This document shows positions 14,709 to 22,380 of a DNA stretch of 22,380 nt, piece after piece. Positions within the stretch are counted from its first letter, which is position 1. Every line of letters starts with the position of its first letter. The position numbers and the translations under genes are program-made. The notes below the pieces were generated by a model, which saw nothing but the letters and a program-made list of their open reading frames with translations, did not search any database and was not told where the DNA came from. Source of the DNA: Pseudomonadota bacterium (GTDB lineage: Bacteria; Myxococcota; Polyangia; Polyangiales; Polyangiaceae); NCBI GenBank assembly GCA_023419055.1, contig JAEZYO010000077.1, forward strand, positions 1-22,380. Direction: 5' to 3'.

Positions 14709-15098
14709 CCGAGCCTCCACCCCGACGGTGATCACCTCGCCGACGTGGCGCGCCTGTTCGCCGCGTTCGACCTCGACTTCTCGCGCGTCAGCCCGGTGCG
14801 CGGCCTCTCGACCTCTCCCGGCGTGATCGACCGCGTTCGTTCCGAGCGCTTCACTCTGGTCTTCATCGACGGCGACCACTCTTACTAGGTCGCTCGCTCG
14901 GACATCCTCAACTTCGCGCCTCTCGTCGAGCCGGGCGGCTACTTGGTCGTCGACGACGCCGCCACCGAACTCCCGGGCTCCGGGTACTTCAAGGGGATGA
15001 AGGAAGTCTCGCGTGCCTGTCGCGAAATTGACGAGATGCCCGAATTCTCGAATGTGCTGAACATAGGGCACCACCGCATTTTTCGGCGAACGAGGTAG
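14709..15098 (+). pseudogene. Remnant of a class I methyltransferase (Methyltransf_24/CmcI-like)
   Basis: The frame encodes LHPDGDHLADVARLFAAF and then FTLVFIDGDHSY before a TAG at 14886-14888. It then continues in the same frame for 69 codons through APLVEPGGYLVVDDAA, FKGMKEVSRACREI and NVLNIGHHRIFRR to TAG 15096-15098. The DGDHSY and PGG.LVVDDA blocks are typical of SAM-dependent methyltransferases of the cephalosporin-hydroxylase/Methyltransf_24 type. The codon at the stop is usually Glu in such proteins, so a single GAG to TAG change explains it. The N-terminal half with the glycine-rich SAM loop is missing upstream, which argues for true decay rather than one sequencing error. Confidence 0.75.
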
Positions 15099-15213
15099 AA
15101 AAGAGCCGAGCCGGTAAAGAGCCCAATACCGGGATTCACCATCTCACTCTTGCGGTAGTCGCTCGGCGTCCACACCTTTCAAACTACGAGCTTCGCCGAG
15201 AGGAGGGCGTATC

Positions 15214-16557
15214 GTGCTCCACGTCGAACCGGTTCAGGGGGATCGAAGGTCGCGCAAGCTCGACCTTTCGATCGAGGCCGCCATCTGGGGGACTCCGCTC
15301 GTCGGAGCCGGCGCGCTGCGTGAGGCGGCGATTCGCGACGCCGGAGCCCGCCCAGGCGACGTCGTTTATCTTTCCGCCCCTGCAGACGCCCAGTTTCGGG
15401 CGCCGACGCCCAACGCCTCCACGCTCTATGGCTACGTCGACCTCGATACGCACGCAGGTCCGTTGGTGTTGGACATGCCCCCTGCGCAAGGTGCTGGTCT
15501 CTTCGGCTCGATCCTCGATGCCTGGCAGGTGCCGCTGGCGGATCTGGGTCCAGCTGGAGAGGACGTGGGCCGTGGCGGGAAATACTTGCTGCTGCCCCCG
15601 GGCTACGACCGCTACGTGCCGGCCGACTACGAACCCGTTCGCCTTCGGACCTTCACGGCCTACGCCGCCTTGCGCGCGATACGTGAGGACGGTTCGACCG
15701 CCGGCAACCGAAGAGCCCTCGATCTCGTCCGCCGAATTCGGGTCTACCCGCTGGCACAGGCGAAACACCATCCACCTACTCGCTACATCGACGCCTCCGG
15801 CAAGGTCTTCGACGCGATCGTCCGGTACGACGAGACCTTCTTCCCGCGGCTCTCGCGGCTCCTGAACGACGAGCCCGTGCTCGAGCTCGATCGCGCCTTC
15901 GTCGAGCGGCTTCGCGAAATCGGCATCGAGCGGGGGAGCCCCTACTCGCCGAGCGCCGGGACGCGACAGCTGCACGAGCGCGCCGCGCGAGAGGCTCACG
16001 AGAGGCTCGTCAAGAGCGCCGCTACCGAGGGTGCTCGGTACTGGATGCAGCAGCGCTGGCGCTGTCCGAGCGTCATCGGCTGCCGCACGGGGTTCAGTTT
16101 CGTGGTGCACGGCAAGCTCGACATCGATTCGCGCGCGCTCTTCTGCTTCATCTCCTACGCGCCGCCGAAGCGCATCGGAAAGGCCACCTTCTACTTGATG
16201 ACGTTCAGCGACGGCGACGGTCAGCGCCTGAACGGCAGCAACACCTATCGCCTGCTCGTCCCGCCCAGAGTCCCCGCGAGCCAATTCTGGTCAGCGACGG
16301 TTTACGACGCGGAGACCTTCACCTTCCTCGAGGGTTCTCCTCGCGTCGAGCTGAGCTCCTACGATCCTGCGCTGCGACGAAACCCGAACGGCTCGGTCGA
16401 GCTCTACTTTTGTCCCACCGCGTCTGCCGACCCCAACTGGGTGTTCACCAGACCGGGAGCCAGCTGGTTTACGATGTTCCGCTTTTACGGCCCGAGAGAG
16501 TCCTTGTTCGACCGCAGCTGGCAGCTCCCCGACATCGAGCGAGTCCACGTCTCGTAG
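15214..16557 (+). CDS. DUF1254/DUF1214 domain protein
   Basis: A 447-residue protein with no signal peptide. The N-terminal part (about 20-150) fits DUF1254, with IWGTPLVGAG and the block GRGGKYLLLPPGYD. The C-terminal part (about 320-440) fits DUF1214, with PASQFWSATVYDAETF, SYDPALRRNPNGSVELYF and the end NWVFTRPGASWFTMFRFYGP. Proteins of this pair are widespread and usually lack a proven reaction. The GTG at 15214 is supported by AGGAGGG (15201-15207) six bases upstream. It is on the same strand as the antiporter, which starts 78 bases downstream, so cotranscription is possible. Confidence 0.9.
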   Translation: MLHVEPVQGDRRSRKLDLSIEAAIWGTPLVGAGALREAAIRDAGARPGDVVYLSAPADAQFRAPTPNASTLYGYVDLDTHAGPLVLDMPPAQGAGLFGSILDAWQVPLADLGPAGEDVGRGGKYLLLPPGYDRYVPADYEPVRLRTFTAYAALRAIREDGSTAGNRRALDLVRRIRVYPLAQAKHHPPTRYIDASGKVFDAIVRYDETFFPRLSRLLNDEPVLELDRAFVERLREIGIERGSPYSPSAGTRQLHERAAREAHERLVKSAATEGARYWMQQRWRCPSVIGCRTGFSFVVHGKLDIDSRALFCFISYAPPKRIGKATFYLMTFSDGDGQRLNGSNTYRLLVPPRVPASQFWSATVYDAETFTFLEGSPRVELSSYDPALRRNPNGSVELYFCPTASADPNWVFTRPGASWFTMFRFYGPRESLFDRSWQLPDIERVHVS

Positions 16558-16635
16558 GCTCCTTCATCGAGAAGGAGCGCCACTACGCGCAGCGGCTGCG
16601 CAGGATGACGCATTGCGCCGCTCGCTCCGTGCAGC

Positions 16636-18519
16636 ATGCTCGCGACTAGGATGGCGTCGAGCTCCGACTCGCGTCGCGCGAGCCGCGTCGAGACCAGCGA
16701 AGGTATGGGCGCCGCGAGCTTCGTCGCGCTCGCCCTGGCGACGCTCGTCACCCTGCTCTGCTTCCTCTTCGTGATCGTCCGAGAGCGCGGTGGCCCGCTC
16801 CCGAGCGTCGGCGCGCTGTTCCGATTCTTGAGCGAAGAGCCTTTCATCCTGCTCTTCTCGACCATGGCGGGTGGTTACGCGCTCGGCAAGATAACGCTCA
16901 AGGGACTATCACTCGGGCCCACGGCGGGCTCGCTCCTGGTCGGGATCGGCGCGAGCTCGTGGGCGAGCGGACGCCACGGGGTCGACTTCGAGCTTCCCAC
17001 CTTCGCCAGCACGCTCTTCTTCAACCTCTTCATGTTCGCGATCGGCATGAAGGTCGGACCTCAGTTTCTGTCCGGCCTGCACCGCGGCGCCAAGAACTAC
17101 CTGATCCTCGCGTTTCTCGTTCCGCTGGTCGCGGCGGCCCTCGCCGTCGGGTCGAGGGCGATCTTGAACCCGCCTCCCGGCGCCACGTCCGGGGTCTTCG
17201 CCGGCGCCAACACGGCCACGCCCGGGCTAGCCGCCGCCAACGCCGCTTTCGCGAGCGGAGCCGTCACGCTGCCCACGGGCGTCGGGCGGAACGAAGCGCT
17301 TCAGGATCTCTCCACGGCTTTCGCTTGCAGCTACTGCGTGAGCGCCGTCCTGTTCGTCGTGTTCCTGAAGCTCCTGCCGCAAGTCTTCGGGCGCGACGCC
17401 AGGTCCGACGCGCGCGCCTTCGAGCGCGAGGTCACCCGCGGTGGCGCCGCGTTGCCCGGGGCCGCGGCGAGCTTCTGGCCAGGAACCTTACCCGTGCAGC
17501 AGCGAACTTATCGCATCGAAAAGCCTGACGCGACGGGCAAATCCGTCGCGGAGCTCCGGGCTGAACAACCCCTCTATGTGATAGAGCACGTCGGTCGAGA
17601 CGGAGCGAGCGTCCCCATCACGGACGATCTCGTGCTCCGCCCAGGCGACTCGATCAGCATCTTCGCGCGGGTGCCGCTGCTCTTGGAGGCGGCGGAGCGC
17701 TTCGGTACCGAGATCTACCAGGCCGATGCGCCGCAGCGCGAGCTCGAGACCGTCGAGGTCGTGCAGAAGAACCCGGCGGTGGTCGGCCTCACGCTGGGTG
17801 ACCTGGTGAAGGATCTCGGGCACGGGCTCTACCTGAACGCGATGTTCCGCGCAGGTGACGAGGTCCCGCGCGGCCGCGACGTGGTCATTCATCAAGGGGA
17901 CGTGCTGCGCGTCACGGCCGCCCCGGAGCGCATCGCTCGGCTGGAACGGGAGCTCGGCCCCGTGGTTCGCTCGAGTCTCTCGACCGATCTCCTCACGCTG
18001 GCGCTCGGGCTCTGCACGGGAGCGCTGATCGGCGCCATCACCATCCCCATCGGCAGGATCGAGTTCACTCTGGGGTCACTCGCTCTGCTTCTGGTCGGGA
18101 TCGCCTTCAGCACGTTGCGGACGCGAAATCCCGCGCTGGGAGGCCCCTTCCCCGAGCCTGCACGGCAGCTCCTGGAGGATCTCGGGTTGAACGTCTTCGT
18201 CGTCGTGCTCGGGCTGAACTCGGGAGCGGGCGTCATGCGCGCCGTCGAGGCGGGGGCGCTGTTGCCCGCGTTCGTGACGACGCTCCTGATCGGGCTCCTG
18301 CCCGCGCTCACGGCGTGGCTGGTCGGGCTCTACGTCCTCAAGATGAACAGCGCCGAGCTGCTCGGCGCCGTGTCGGGCGCCCGCTGCGCGAGCTCCGCGC
18401 TCCGCTCGGCACAAGAGGTGAGCGAGAGCACGGTGCCCGCCGTCGCCTATCCCGTGACGTACGCCGTCTCGAGCTTGCTCATGACGCTCATCACTTACAT
18501 CCTCGCGCTGAGCGAGTGA
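16636..18519 (+). CDS. AspT-type amino acid:amino acid exchanger (AAEx family)
   Basis: A 627-residue inner-membrane antiporter of the AspT/YidE/YbjL type. It has two homologous membrane halves, about 60-245 and 450-625, with two soluble RCK_C (TrkA-C-like) domains between them (about 295-365 and 370-440). The first half has LSLGPTAGSLLVG and GVFAGANTATPGLAAA. The second half has GGPFPEPARQLLEDLGLNVFV and ALLGAVSGARCASSAL-like repeats. Known members exchange aspartate with alanine or carry related dicarboxylates. An extra hydrophobic segment (about 26-47) precedes the usual first helix, making it longer than typical members (about 550-560). No clear ribosome site supports 16636; ATG at 16651 or 16705 are alternatives. 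It lies 167 bases before the glutaminase gene. Confidence 0.9.
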   Translation: MLATRMASSSDSRRASRVETSEGMGAASFVALALATLVTLLCFLFVIVRERGGPLPSVGALFRFLSEEPFILLFSTMAGGYALGKITLKGLSLGPTAGSLLVGIGASSWASGRHGVDFELPTFASTLFFNLFMFAIGMKVGPQFLSGLHRGAKNYLILAFLVPLVAAALAVGSRAILNPPPGATSGVFAGANTATPGLAAANAAFASGAVTLPTGVGRNEALQDLSTAFACSYCVSAVLFVVFLKLLPQVFGRDARSDARAFEREVTRGGAALPGAAASFWPGTLPVQQRTYRIEKPDATGKSVAELRAEQPLYVIEHVGRDGASVPITDDLVLRPGDSISIFARVPLLLEAAERFGTEIYQADAPQRELETVEVVQKNPAVVGLTLGDLVKDLGHGLYLNAMFRAGDEVPRGRDVVIHQGDVLRVTAAPERIARLERELGPVVRSSLSTDLLTLALGLCTGALIGAITIPIGRIEFTLGSLALLLVGIAFSTLRTRNPALGGPFPEPARQLLEDLGLNVFVVVLGLNSGAGVMRAVEAGALLPAFVTTLLIGLLPALTAWLVGLYVLKMNSAELLGAVSGARCASSALRSAQEVSESTVPAVAYPVTYAVSSLLMTLITYILALSE

Positions 18520-18569
18520 ACGAGCGAAATCTTTCCTCGCGAGCGCCCGCGCGTGCGCAATCTCCCCGG

Positions 18570-18600
18570 TTGACGGAGTCGGGCGCAGCGAGCAGATAAA
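18570..18600 (+). promoter_or_regulatory. Weak candidate promoter for the glutaminase operon
   Basis: TTGACG at 18570-18575 is followed 19 bases later by GATAAA. This resembles a sigma-70 -35/-10 pair with long spacing. It lies in the 167-base gap between the antiporter and the glutaminase, which also holds a small CCTCGG/CCGAGG hairpin (18611-18629). Confidence 0.25.
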
Positions 18601-18686
18601 CGTCGCACCACCTCGGTCCAATGCCGAGGACGACGGCACTCGGTGTGAGAAGAATGCCGCTGCGGCACCCTTTCGGAGGTTGGATC

Positions 18687-19832
18687 ATGCGCTCGTTCGG
18701 TGGGTGGAAGTCGTGTTCTGGTCTCGCAACCCTGCTCCTCGCGAGCGCCTGCGCCGGCAGCGGCGTGGTCCCTACCGCCTCGCCGGGCGCGGGCGCCAAA
18801 CCCGCGAGCCCAACCCCCGTCGTCGCCCTCCCGCTCGGCGTACAGGCGCGCGCGACCTCGGAACGACAGGTCGCGCAGAACGACGTGTACCAGCAGGCTC
18901 TCGCTAAGGCGTACTCGTCCCTGAAAGGCGTGAGCGAGGGCAAGAACGCCGACTACATCCCCGCCCTGGCCAAGGTGGACTCGAAGCTCTTCGGCATCGC
19001 GCTCGCGACCGTGGAAGGCGCGGTCTACGAGGTCGGGAGCGCACGAGAGGAGTTCTCGATCCAATCCATCAGCAAGGTCTTCACCCTGGCGCGCACCATC
19101 GAGCTCATCGGCGCGGAGGCGGTGGAGAAGCGCATCGGGGTGAACGCGACGGGCATGCCGTTCAACTCGATCATCGCGATCGAGATGAACAAGAAGACCA
19201 CGCCGGCGATGAACCCGCTCGTGAACCCGGGGGCGATCGCGACCGTGGACGCGCTGCCGGCCTCCGACTCGAACGCGAAGTGGACGCTGATCGCAGGGAC
19301 GTACAACGCGTTCGCCGGGCGCACGCTCGGGCTAAACCAAGAGGTTTACAAATCCGAGAGCGAGACCAACACGCGCAACCGCGCCATCACGAACCTGCTC
19401 CAGGCCTACGAGGTCGTGAAGGGCGACGCCTCCGTGGTGCTCGATCTCTACACCCGTCAATGCTCGCTCAACGTGAACGCGCGCGATCTGGCGATCATGG
19501 GCGCGACGCTCGCGAACGGCGGCAAGAACCCGGTGACGCGCCAGCAAGTGGTGCGGCCCGCGACGGTCGAGCACGTGCTCGCGGTGATGGCCACGGCGGG
19601 CCTGTACGAGACGACCGGACAGTGGATGTACGAAGTGAGCGTCCCGGCCAAGAGCGGCGTGGGCGGCGGCATCGTGGCGGTCGTACCGGGCAAGTTCGCG
19701 ATCGGGACCTTCTCGCCGCCGCTCGACGAAGCCGGAAACAGCGTGCGCGGGCAGCGCGCCATCAAGTCCGTCGTCGACGACCTGGGCGGCGGTGTCTTCA
19801 CCTCCAGCCCGGCGGCGGCGAGGACCCCTTGA
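18687..19832 (+). CDS. glsA: Glutaminase (GlsA family) with lipoprotein signal
   Basis: A predicted 381-residue enzyme that hydrolyses L-glutamine to L-glutamate and ammonia. The GlsA fold spans about 65-375. It has the serine-dependent site FSIQSISKVF (S127-x-x-K130), MNPLVNPGAI (175-184), the ESETNTRNRA segment (224-233), Y255 in LDLYTRQCSL, and YEVSVPAKSGVGGGI (315-329). Cytosolic GlsA proteins start near the catalytic domain. This one has a leader with a hydrophobic run and a probable lipobox (LASAC, Cys22), followed by a Pro/Ala/Gly spacer, so it should sit in the envelope. The ATG at 18687 has GGAGG seven bases upstream. The next gene starts inside its stop codon, so the two are translationally linked. 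Confidence 0.94.
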   Translation: MRSFGGWKSCSGLATLLLASACAGSGVVPTASPGAGAKPASPTPVVALPLGVQARATSERQVAQNDVYQQALAKAYSSLKGVSEGKNADYIPALAKVDSKLFGIALATVEGAVYEVGSAREEFSIQSISKVFTLARTIELIGAEAVEKRIGVNATGMPFNSIIAIEMNKKTTPAMNPLVNPGAIATVDALPASDSNAKWTLIAGTYNAFAGRTLGLNQEVYKSESETNTRNRAITNLLQAYEVVKGDASVVLDLYTRQCSLNVNARDLAIMGATLANGGKNPVTRQQVVRPATVEHVLAVMATAGLYETTGQWMYEVSVPAKSGVGGGIVAVVPGKFAIGTFSPPLDEAGNSVRGQRAIKSVVDDLGGGVFTSSPAAARTP

Positions 19833-21235
19833 GCGCGTGGCGGCTCGGGGGAGTCGCCGTCGTGATCGTCATCGCCTCGGCGCTCGCGGGGCCGGTCGAG
19901 GCACAGGAGGCGCCCGATGGGACGGTCACCGTCACGCCACCTCCGCCAGAGCCCGTGCCGGAGGACAGACCAGCCGATGCTGCGGCTGCCGCAGGCGCCC
20001 AGGAGCCCGCCGTCGAGAAGCCGAGCCCGGACGCTGCCGCCCCCGAAGAGCGCGAGACCTTCGGCGCCATCGATCCGGGCAAGGGGTTCGAGATCGCCAC
20101 CACCAAGCTCGGCACCATGAGGGTCAGCGGCTACGCCCTGGTCCGCTACCTGGACCAACTCCCGGAGGATCAAACCTTCGTCGACCACCTGGGCCGGACG
20201 CACGTCGTCGACACGCGCCGAGACATCCAGTTCCACCGCGTGCTCTTCACCTTCACGGGTTGGATGTACGATCCGGACTTCAACTACGCCGTCACGATGT
20301 GGACGGTCAACTCGACCACGCAGGTGAACATCGTCGGTTGGTTGAGCTACACCTTCGGGAAAGCGGCCACGCTGTACGGCGGCGTCGGCGGCTTGCCGGG
20401 CACGCGGTCGCTCCAGGGCTCTCACCCTTATTGGTTGGCGCACGACCGCGTGATGGCCGACGAATACTTCAGGCCGGGCTTCACGATGGGGCTCTGGCTC
20501 ACCGGCGAGCCCGTCGACACGCTGTTTTACACCGCGATGATCGGCAACAACCTGAGCACGCTCGGCATCACGGCGCGCGAAGACACGCGCCAGTTCGCGG
20601 GCTCGGGGAGTATCTGGTGGCAGCCGACCACGGGCGAATTCGGTCCGCGCGGGGGCTTCGGCGACTACGAGAACCACGAGCGGCTGGCGACGCGCTTCGG
20701 CACCTCGTTCACTCACTCGCGCGAGAACCGCTTCAGCGATCTGAGCCAGAGGAGCCCGGACAACACGCAGATCCGGATCTCCGACTCCTTGCTCCTGTTC
20801 GAGACCGACTCGCTCGCCGAAGGCGTGACCGTCGACTACGCGACGTACGACCTCCTCGCCATGGACGCAGGCTTCAAGTACCGAGGCTTCTTCCTGCAGG
20901 CAGAGTATTACCTGCGCTGGCTCAGCGACTTCGACGCTACCGGACCGCTGCCGGTCGACGACATCTTCGACCACGGCTTCTACGTCCAGACCTCGTACAT
21001 GGTGCTGCCGGAGCTGCTCGAGCTCTACGCCGCGACCTCCCACGTGTTCGGCGAGTTTCGAGACAGCCACGAGGTGCTCGGCGGCGGGAACCTCTTCCCG
21101 TTCGACACGCGCAACCTGCGGCTGAACGCGCAGGTGATAGGCGTGGATCGCTCGCCCGCGAGCAGCTTGTTCGGCTTCTACGTCGGCGGTCAGAAGGGCG
21201 TCACGGTGTCGGCGGCGGCCTCGGTCTTCTTTTGA
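19829..21235 (+). CDS. Outer-membrane porin-like beta-barrel protein
   Basis: A 468-residue predicted outer-membrane protein. The TTG at 19829 overlaps the glutaminase stop (TTGA) and has GAGG five bases upstream. It gives a good signal peptide with the likely cut after VEA (residue 25). A Pro/Ala/Glu-rich spacer (about 27-70) follows, then a body rich in alternating aromatic and polar strands (RVSGYALVRYLDQL, HRVLFTFTGWMY, NYAVTMWTVNS, RGFFLQAEYYLRWL). The last residue is Phe after AAASVFF, the usual barrel-assembly signal. It resembles OprP/OprO-like porins in general plan but I cannot name the family or substrate. The frame is also open far upstream, but that part lies inside the glutaminase gene in another frame. 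Confidence 0.85.
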   Translation: MSAWRLGGVAVVIVIASALAGPVEAQEAPDGTVTVTPPPPEPVPEDRPADAAAAAGAQEPAVEKPSPDAAAPEERETFGAIDPGKGFEIATTKLGTMRVSGYALVRYLDQLPEDQTFVDHLGRTHVVDTRRDIQFHRVLFTFTGWMYDPDFNYAVTMWTVNSTTQVNIVGWLSYTFGKAATLYGGVGGLPGTRSLQGSHPYWLAHDRVMADEYFRPGFTMGLWLTGEPVDTLFYTAMIGNNLSTLGITAREDTRQFAGSGSIWWQPTTGEFGPRGGFGDYENHERLATRFGTSFTHSRENRFSDLSQRSPDNTQIRISDSLLLFETDSLAEGVTVDYATYDLLAMDAGFKYRGFFLQAEYYLRWLSDFDATGPLPVDDIFDHGFYVQTSYMVLPELLELYAATSHVFGEFRDSHEVLGGGNLFPFDTRNLRLNAQVIGVDRSPASSLFGFYVGGQKGVTVSAAASVFF

Positions 21236-21258
21236 AGCGCTTCGGAGGTGCGGGTCCC

Positions 21259-22380
21259 ATGCAGCATGGTCGTTCCCTACTCGGTGTCGTCGCTCGCTGG
21301 CTGTCGCTCTTGACGGTGTTCGCGCTCGCGGGCTCCTGTCACGTGGCGCCGAAGGCTCCCACCAGCCTGGGCTCCACGGCGCAGGCGCAGCCTGCGGCAG
21401 GCGTCGCTCCGCAGACCTACGCCTTCAACGACTGCCACGTTCACCTGACGAACTACATCCAAGAAGGCATCGACGCTCGCACCTTTCTCTCGGTGATGGG
21501 CCGGCGCGTCAAGCGCGCGGCGCTCTTCGGGATCCCGCTCCAGCAGCTCTGGTCTCACCGGGTGTCGGGAGACTACGGGCCCACGTACTACCTGAACGCG
21601 GACACACCCCTCTACTATTACTCGTTCACGGACGCCTACATCGCCATGGCGTACCGCTCGCTCTCCAAGGCGGAACAAGCGCGCCTCGATCCCATGATCA
21701 CCGGCTTCAACCCGGCGGACATGTACGCGGTCGATCACATCAAGCGCGTCCTCCGCACCTTTCCCGGAGTCTTCTCCGGGATCGGCGAGTTTACGATTCA
21801 CAAAGAGTTCGTCTCCGGGAAGATCGCGGGGGAGACCGCGAGCCTCCAGGATCCGGCGCTCGATCGCGTGCTCGACTTCGCCGGCGAGGCGGGGCTCCTC
21901 GTGCTCATCCACAACGACGTGGACGTGCCGTTCGCCAAGCGAGGCGACAAGCCCGTGTACCTCGACCAGATGCGCGCCCTCCTCGCGCGCCACCCGAAGA
22001 CGACCATCGTGTGGGCGCACGTCGGGCTCGGCCGGGTGATAAACCCCGTGCAGGACCACGCCGCGATGGTCGAGAGCTTCCTGAAAGATCCCGCCTTCTC
22101 GCACGTCTACTTCGACATCTCTTGGAGCGAGACGGCCAAGTACCTGACCGCAAGCGCGGACACCATCGCCATATCTGCAGACCTCTTGAACCGGTACCCC
22201 GATCGCTTCTTGTTCGGGACCGACGAGGTCGCGCCGCCGAATCAAGAAACGTACCTTCGTGTCTATTACGAGTACGCGTCGCTCTTGAACAAGCTCGACC
22301 CCAAGGCGAGCGAGAAGCTACGCCTCGGCAACTACGAGCGCCTGTTCGACGAGGCGAAGCGCAAGGTGCGCGCCTGGGAA
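21259..22380 (+). CDS. Amidohydrolase-family lipoprotein, C-terminus outside window
   Basis: 374 codons of an open frame that runs off the right edge. The ATG at 21259 has GGAGG about ten bases upstream, 23 bases after the porin stop. A signal peptide ends in AGSC (Cys27), which suggests a lipoprotein. The body fits the amidohydrolase-2 TIM barrel: the metal HxH in NDCHVHL (H60, H62), E177 in GIGEFTIHKE, H218 in VLIHND, H254 in VWAHVGLG, and D322 in FLFGTDE. Such enzymes hydrolyse or decarboxylate small ring compounds, amides or lactones; the substrate is not readable here. As the third gene of a glutaminase-porin-amidohydrolase run, it may act on material outside the inner membrane. Confidence 0.88.
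   Translation, partial: MQHGRSLLGVVARWLSLLTVFALAGSCHVAPKAPTSLGSTAQAQPAAGVAPQTYAFNDCHVHLTNYIQEGIDARTFLSVMGRRVKRAALFGIPLQQLWSHRVSGDYGPTYYLNADTPLYYYSFTDAYIAMAYRSLSKAEQARLDPMITGFNPADMYAVDHIKRVLRTFPGVFSGIGEFTIHKEFVSGKIAGETASLQDPALDRVLDFAGEAGLLVLIHNDVDVPFAKRGDKPVYLDQMRALLARHPKTTIVWAHVGLGRVINPVQDHAAMVESFLKDPAFSHVYFDISWSETAKYLTASADTIAISADLLNRYPDRFLFGTDEVAPPNQETYLRVYYEYASLLNKLDPKASEKLRLGNYERLFDEAKRKVRAWE

Noticed and set aside
15184..16284. Minus-strand frame opposite the DUF1254 gene
   Set aside because: No recognisable protein character. The plus-strand frame has both domains and a strong ribosome site.

Overview
The window is very GC-rich with strong G/C at third codon positions. Many predicted lipoproteins carry a lipobox followed by a long Gly/Ser/Ala/Thr linker, and there are numerous GTG and TTG starts and a good sigma-54-type promoter. 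This points to a soil myxobacterium (Polyangiales/Sorangium-like). That is inference from style, since no marker gene is present.

Left part, about 1-8600, mostly minus strand: a set of surface or secreted enzymes that fits attack on plant or algal polymers. In order along the window these are a truncated Gly/Ser-rich lipoprotein (1-333), a PL11 rhamnogalacturonan lyase lipoprotein (406-2511), a small plus-strand gene of a conserved family behind a sigma-54-type promoter (2719-3015), a lipoprotein joining a tyrosinase-like copper domain to a c-type haem domain (3028-4596), a sulfatase without an export signal (4856-6415), a DUF2325-like protein (6540-7184), and a GH45 endoglucanase lipoprotein with a ShK-toxin-like cysteine module (7367-8596). 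Two clear intrinsic terminators follow the sulfatase and the GH45 gene. Several inverted repeats sit at the 5' ends of these genes.

Middle, about 8600-16560, plus strand: a 677-base gap without a recognisable gene, then a short ACT-like protein, a cyclic-nucleotide-binding/thioredoxin-fold/thioredoxin-reductase-like fusion that lacks the redox CxxC, an MHS-type transporter, a possible 40-residue coupled ORF, a lipoprotein with an LprI/DUF1311-like end, a small lipoprotein whose start codon lies in a hairpin loop, a decayed methyltransferase, and a DUF1254/DUF1214 protein.

Right part, 16636 to the end, plus strand: an AspT-type (AAEx) amino-acid antiporter, then a tight three-gene run of a lipoprotein glutaminase, an outer-membrane porin-like barrel and a lipoprotein amidohydrolase that leaves the window. 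The arrangement suggests that amides are hydrolysed outside the cytoplasm and the products taken up or exchanged.

The observations most worth a second look are the tyrosinase-cytochrome c fusion, the ShKT-GH45 enzyme, the envelope glutaminase/antiporter/porin/amidohydrolase group, and the CxxC-less reductase fusion. No CRISPR array, tRNA, rRNA or insertion sequence was seen.
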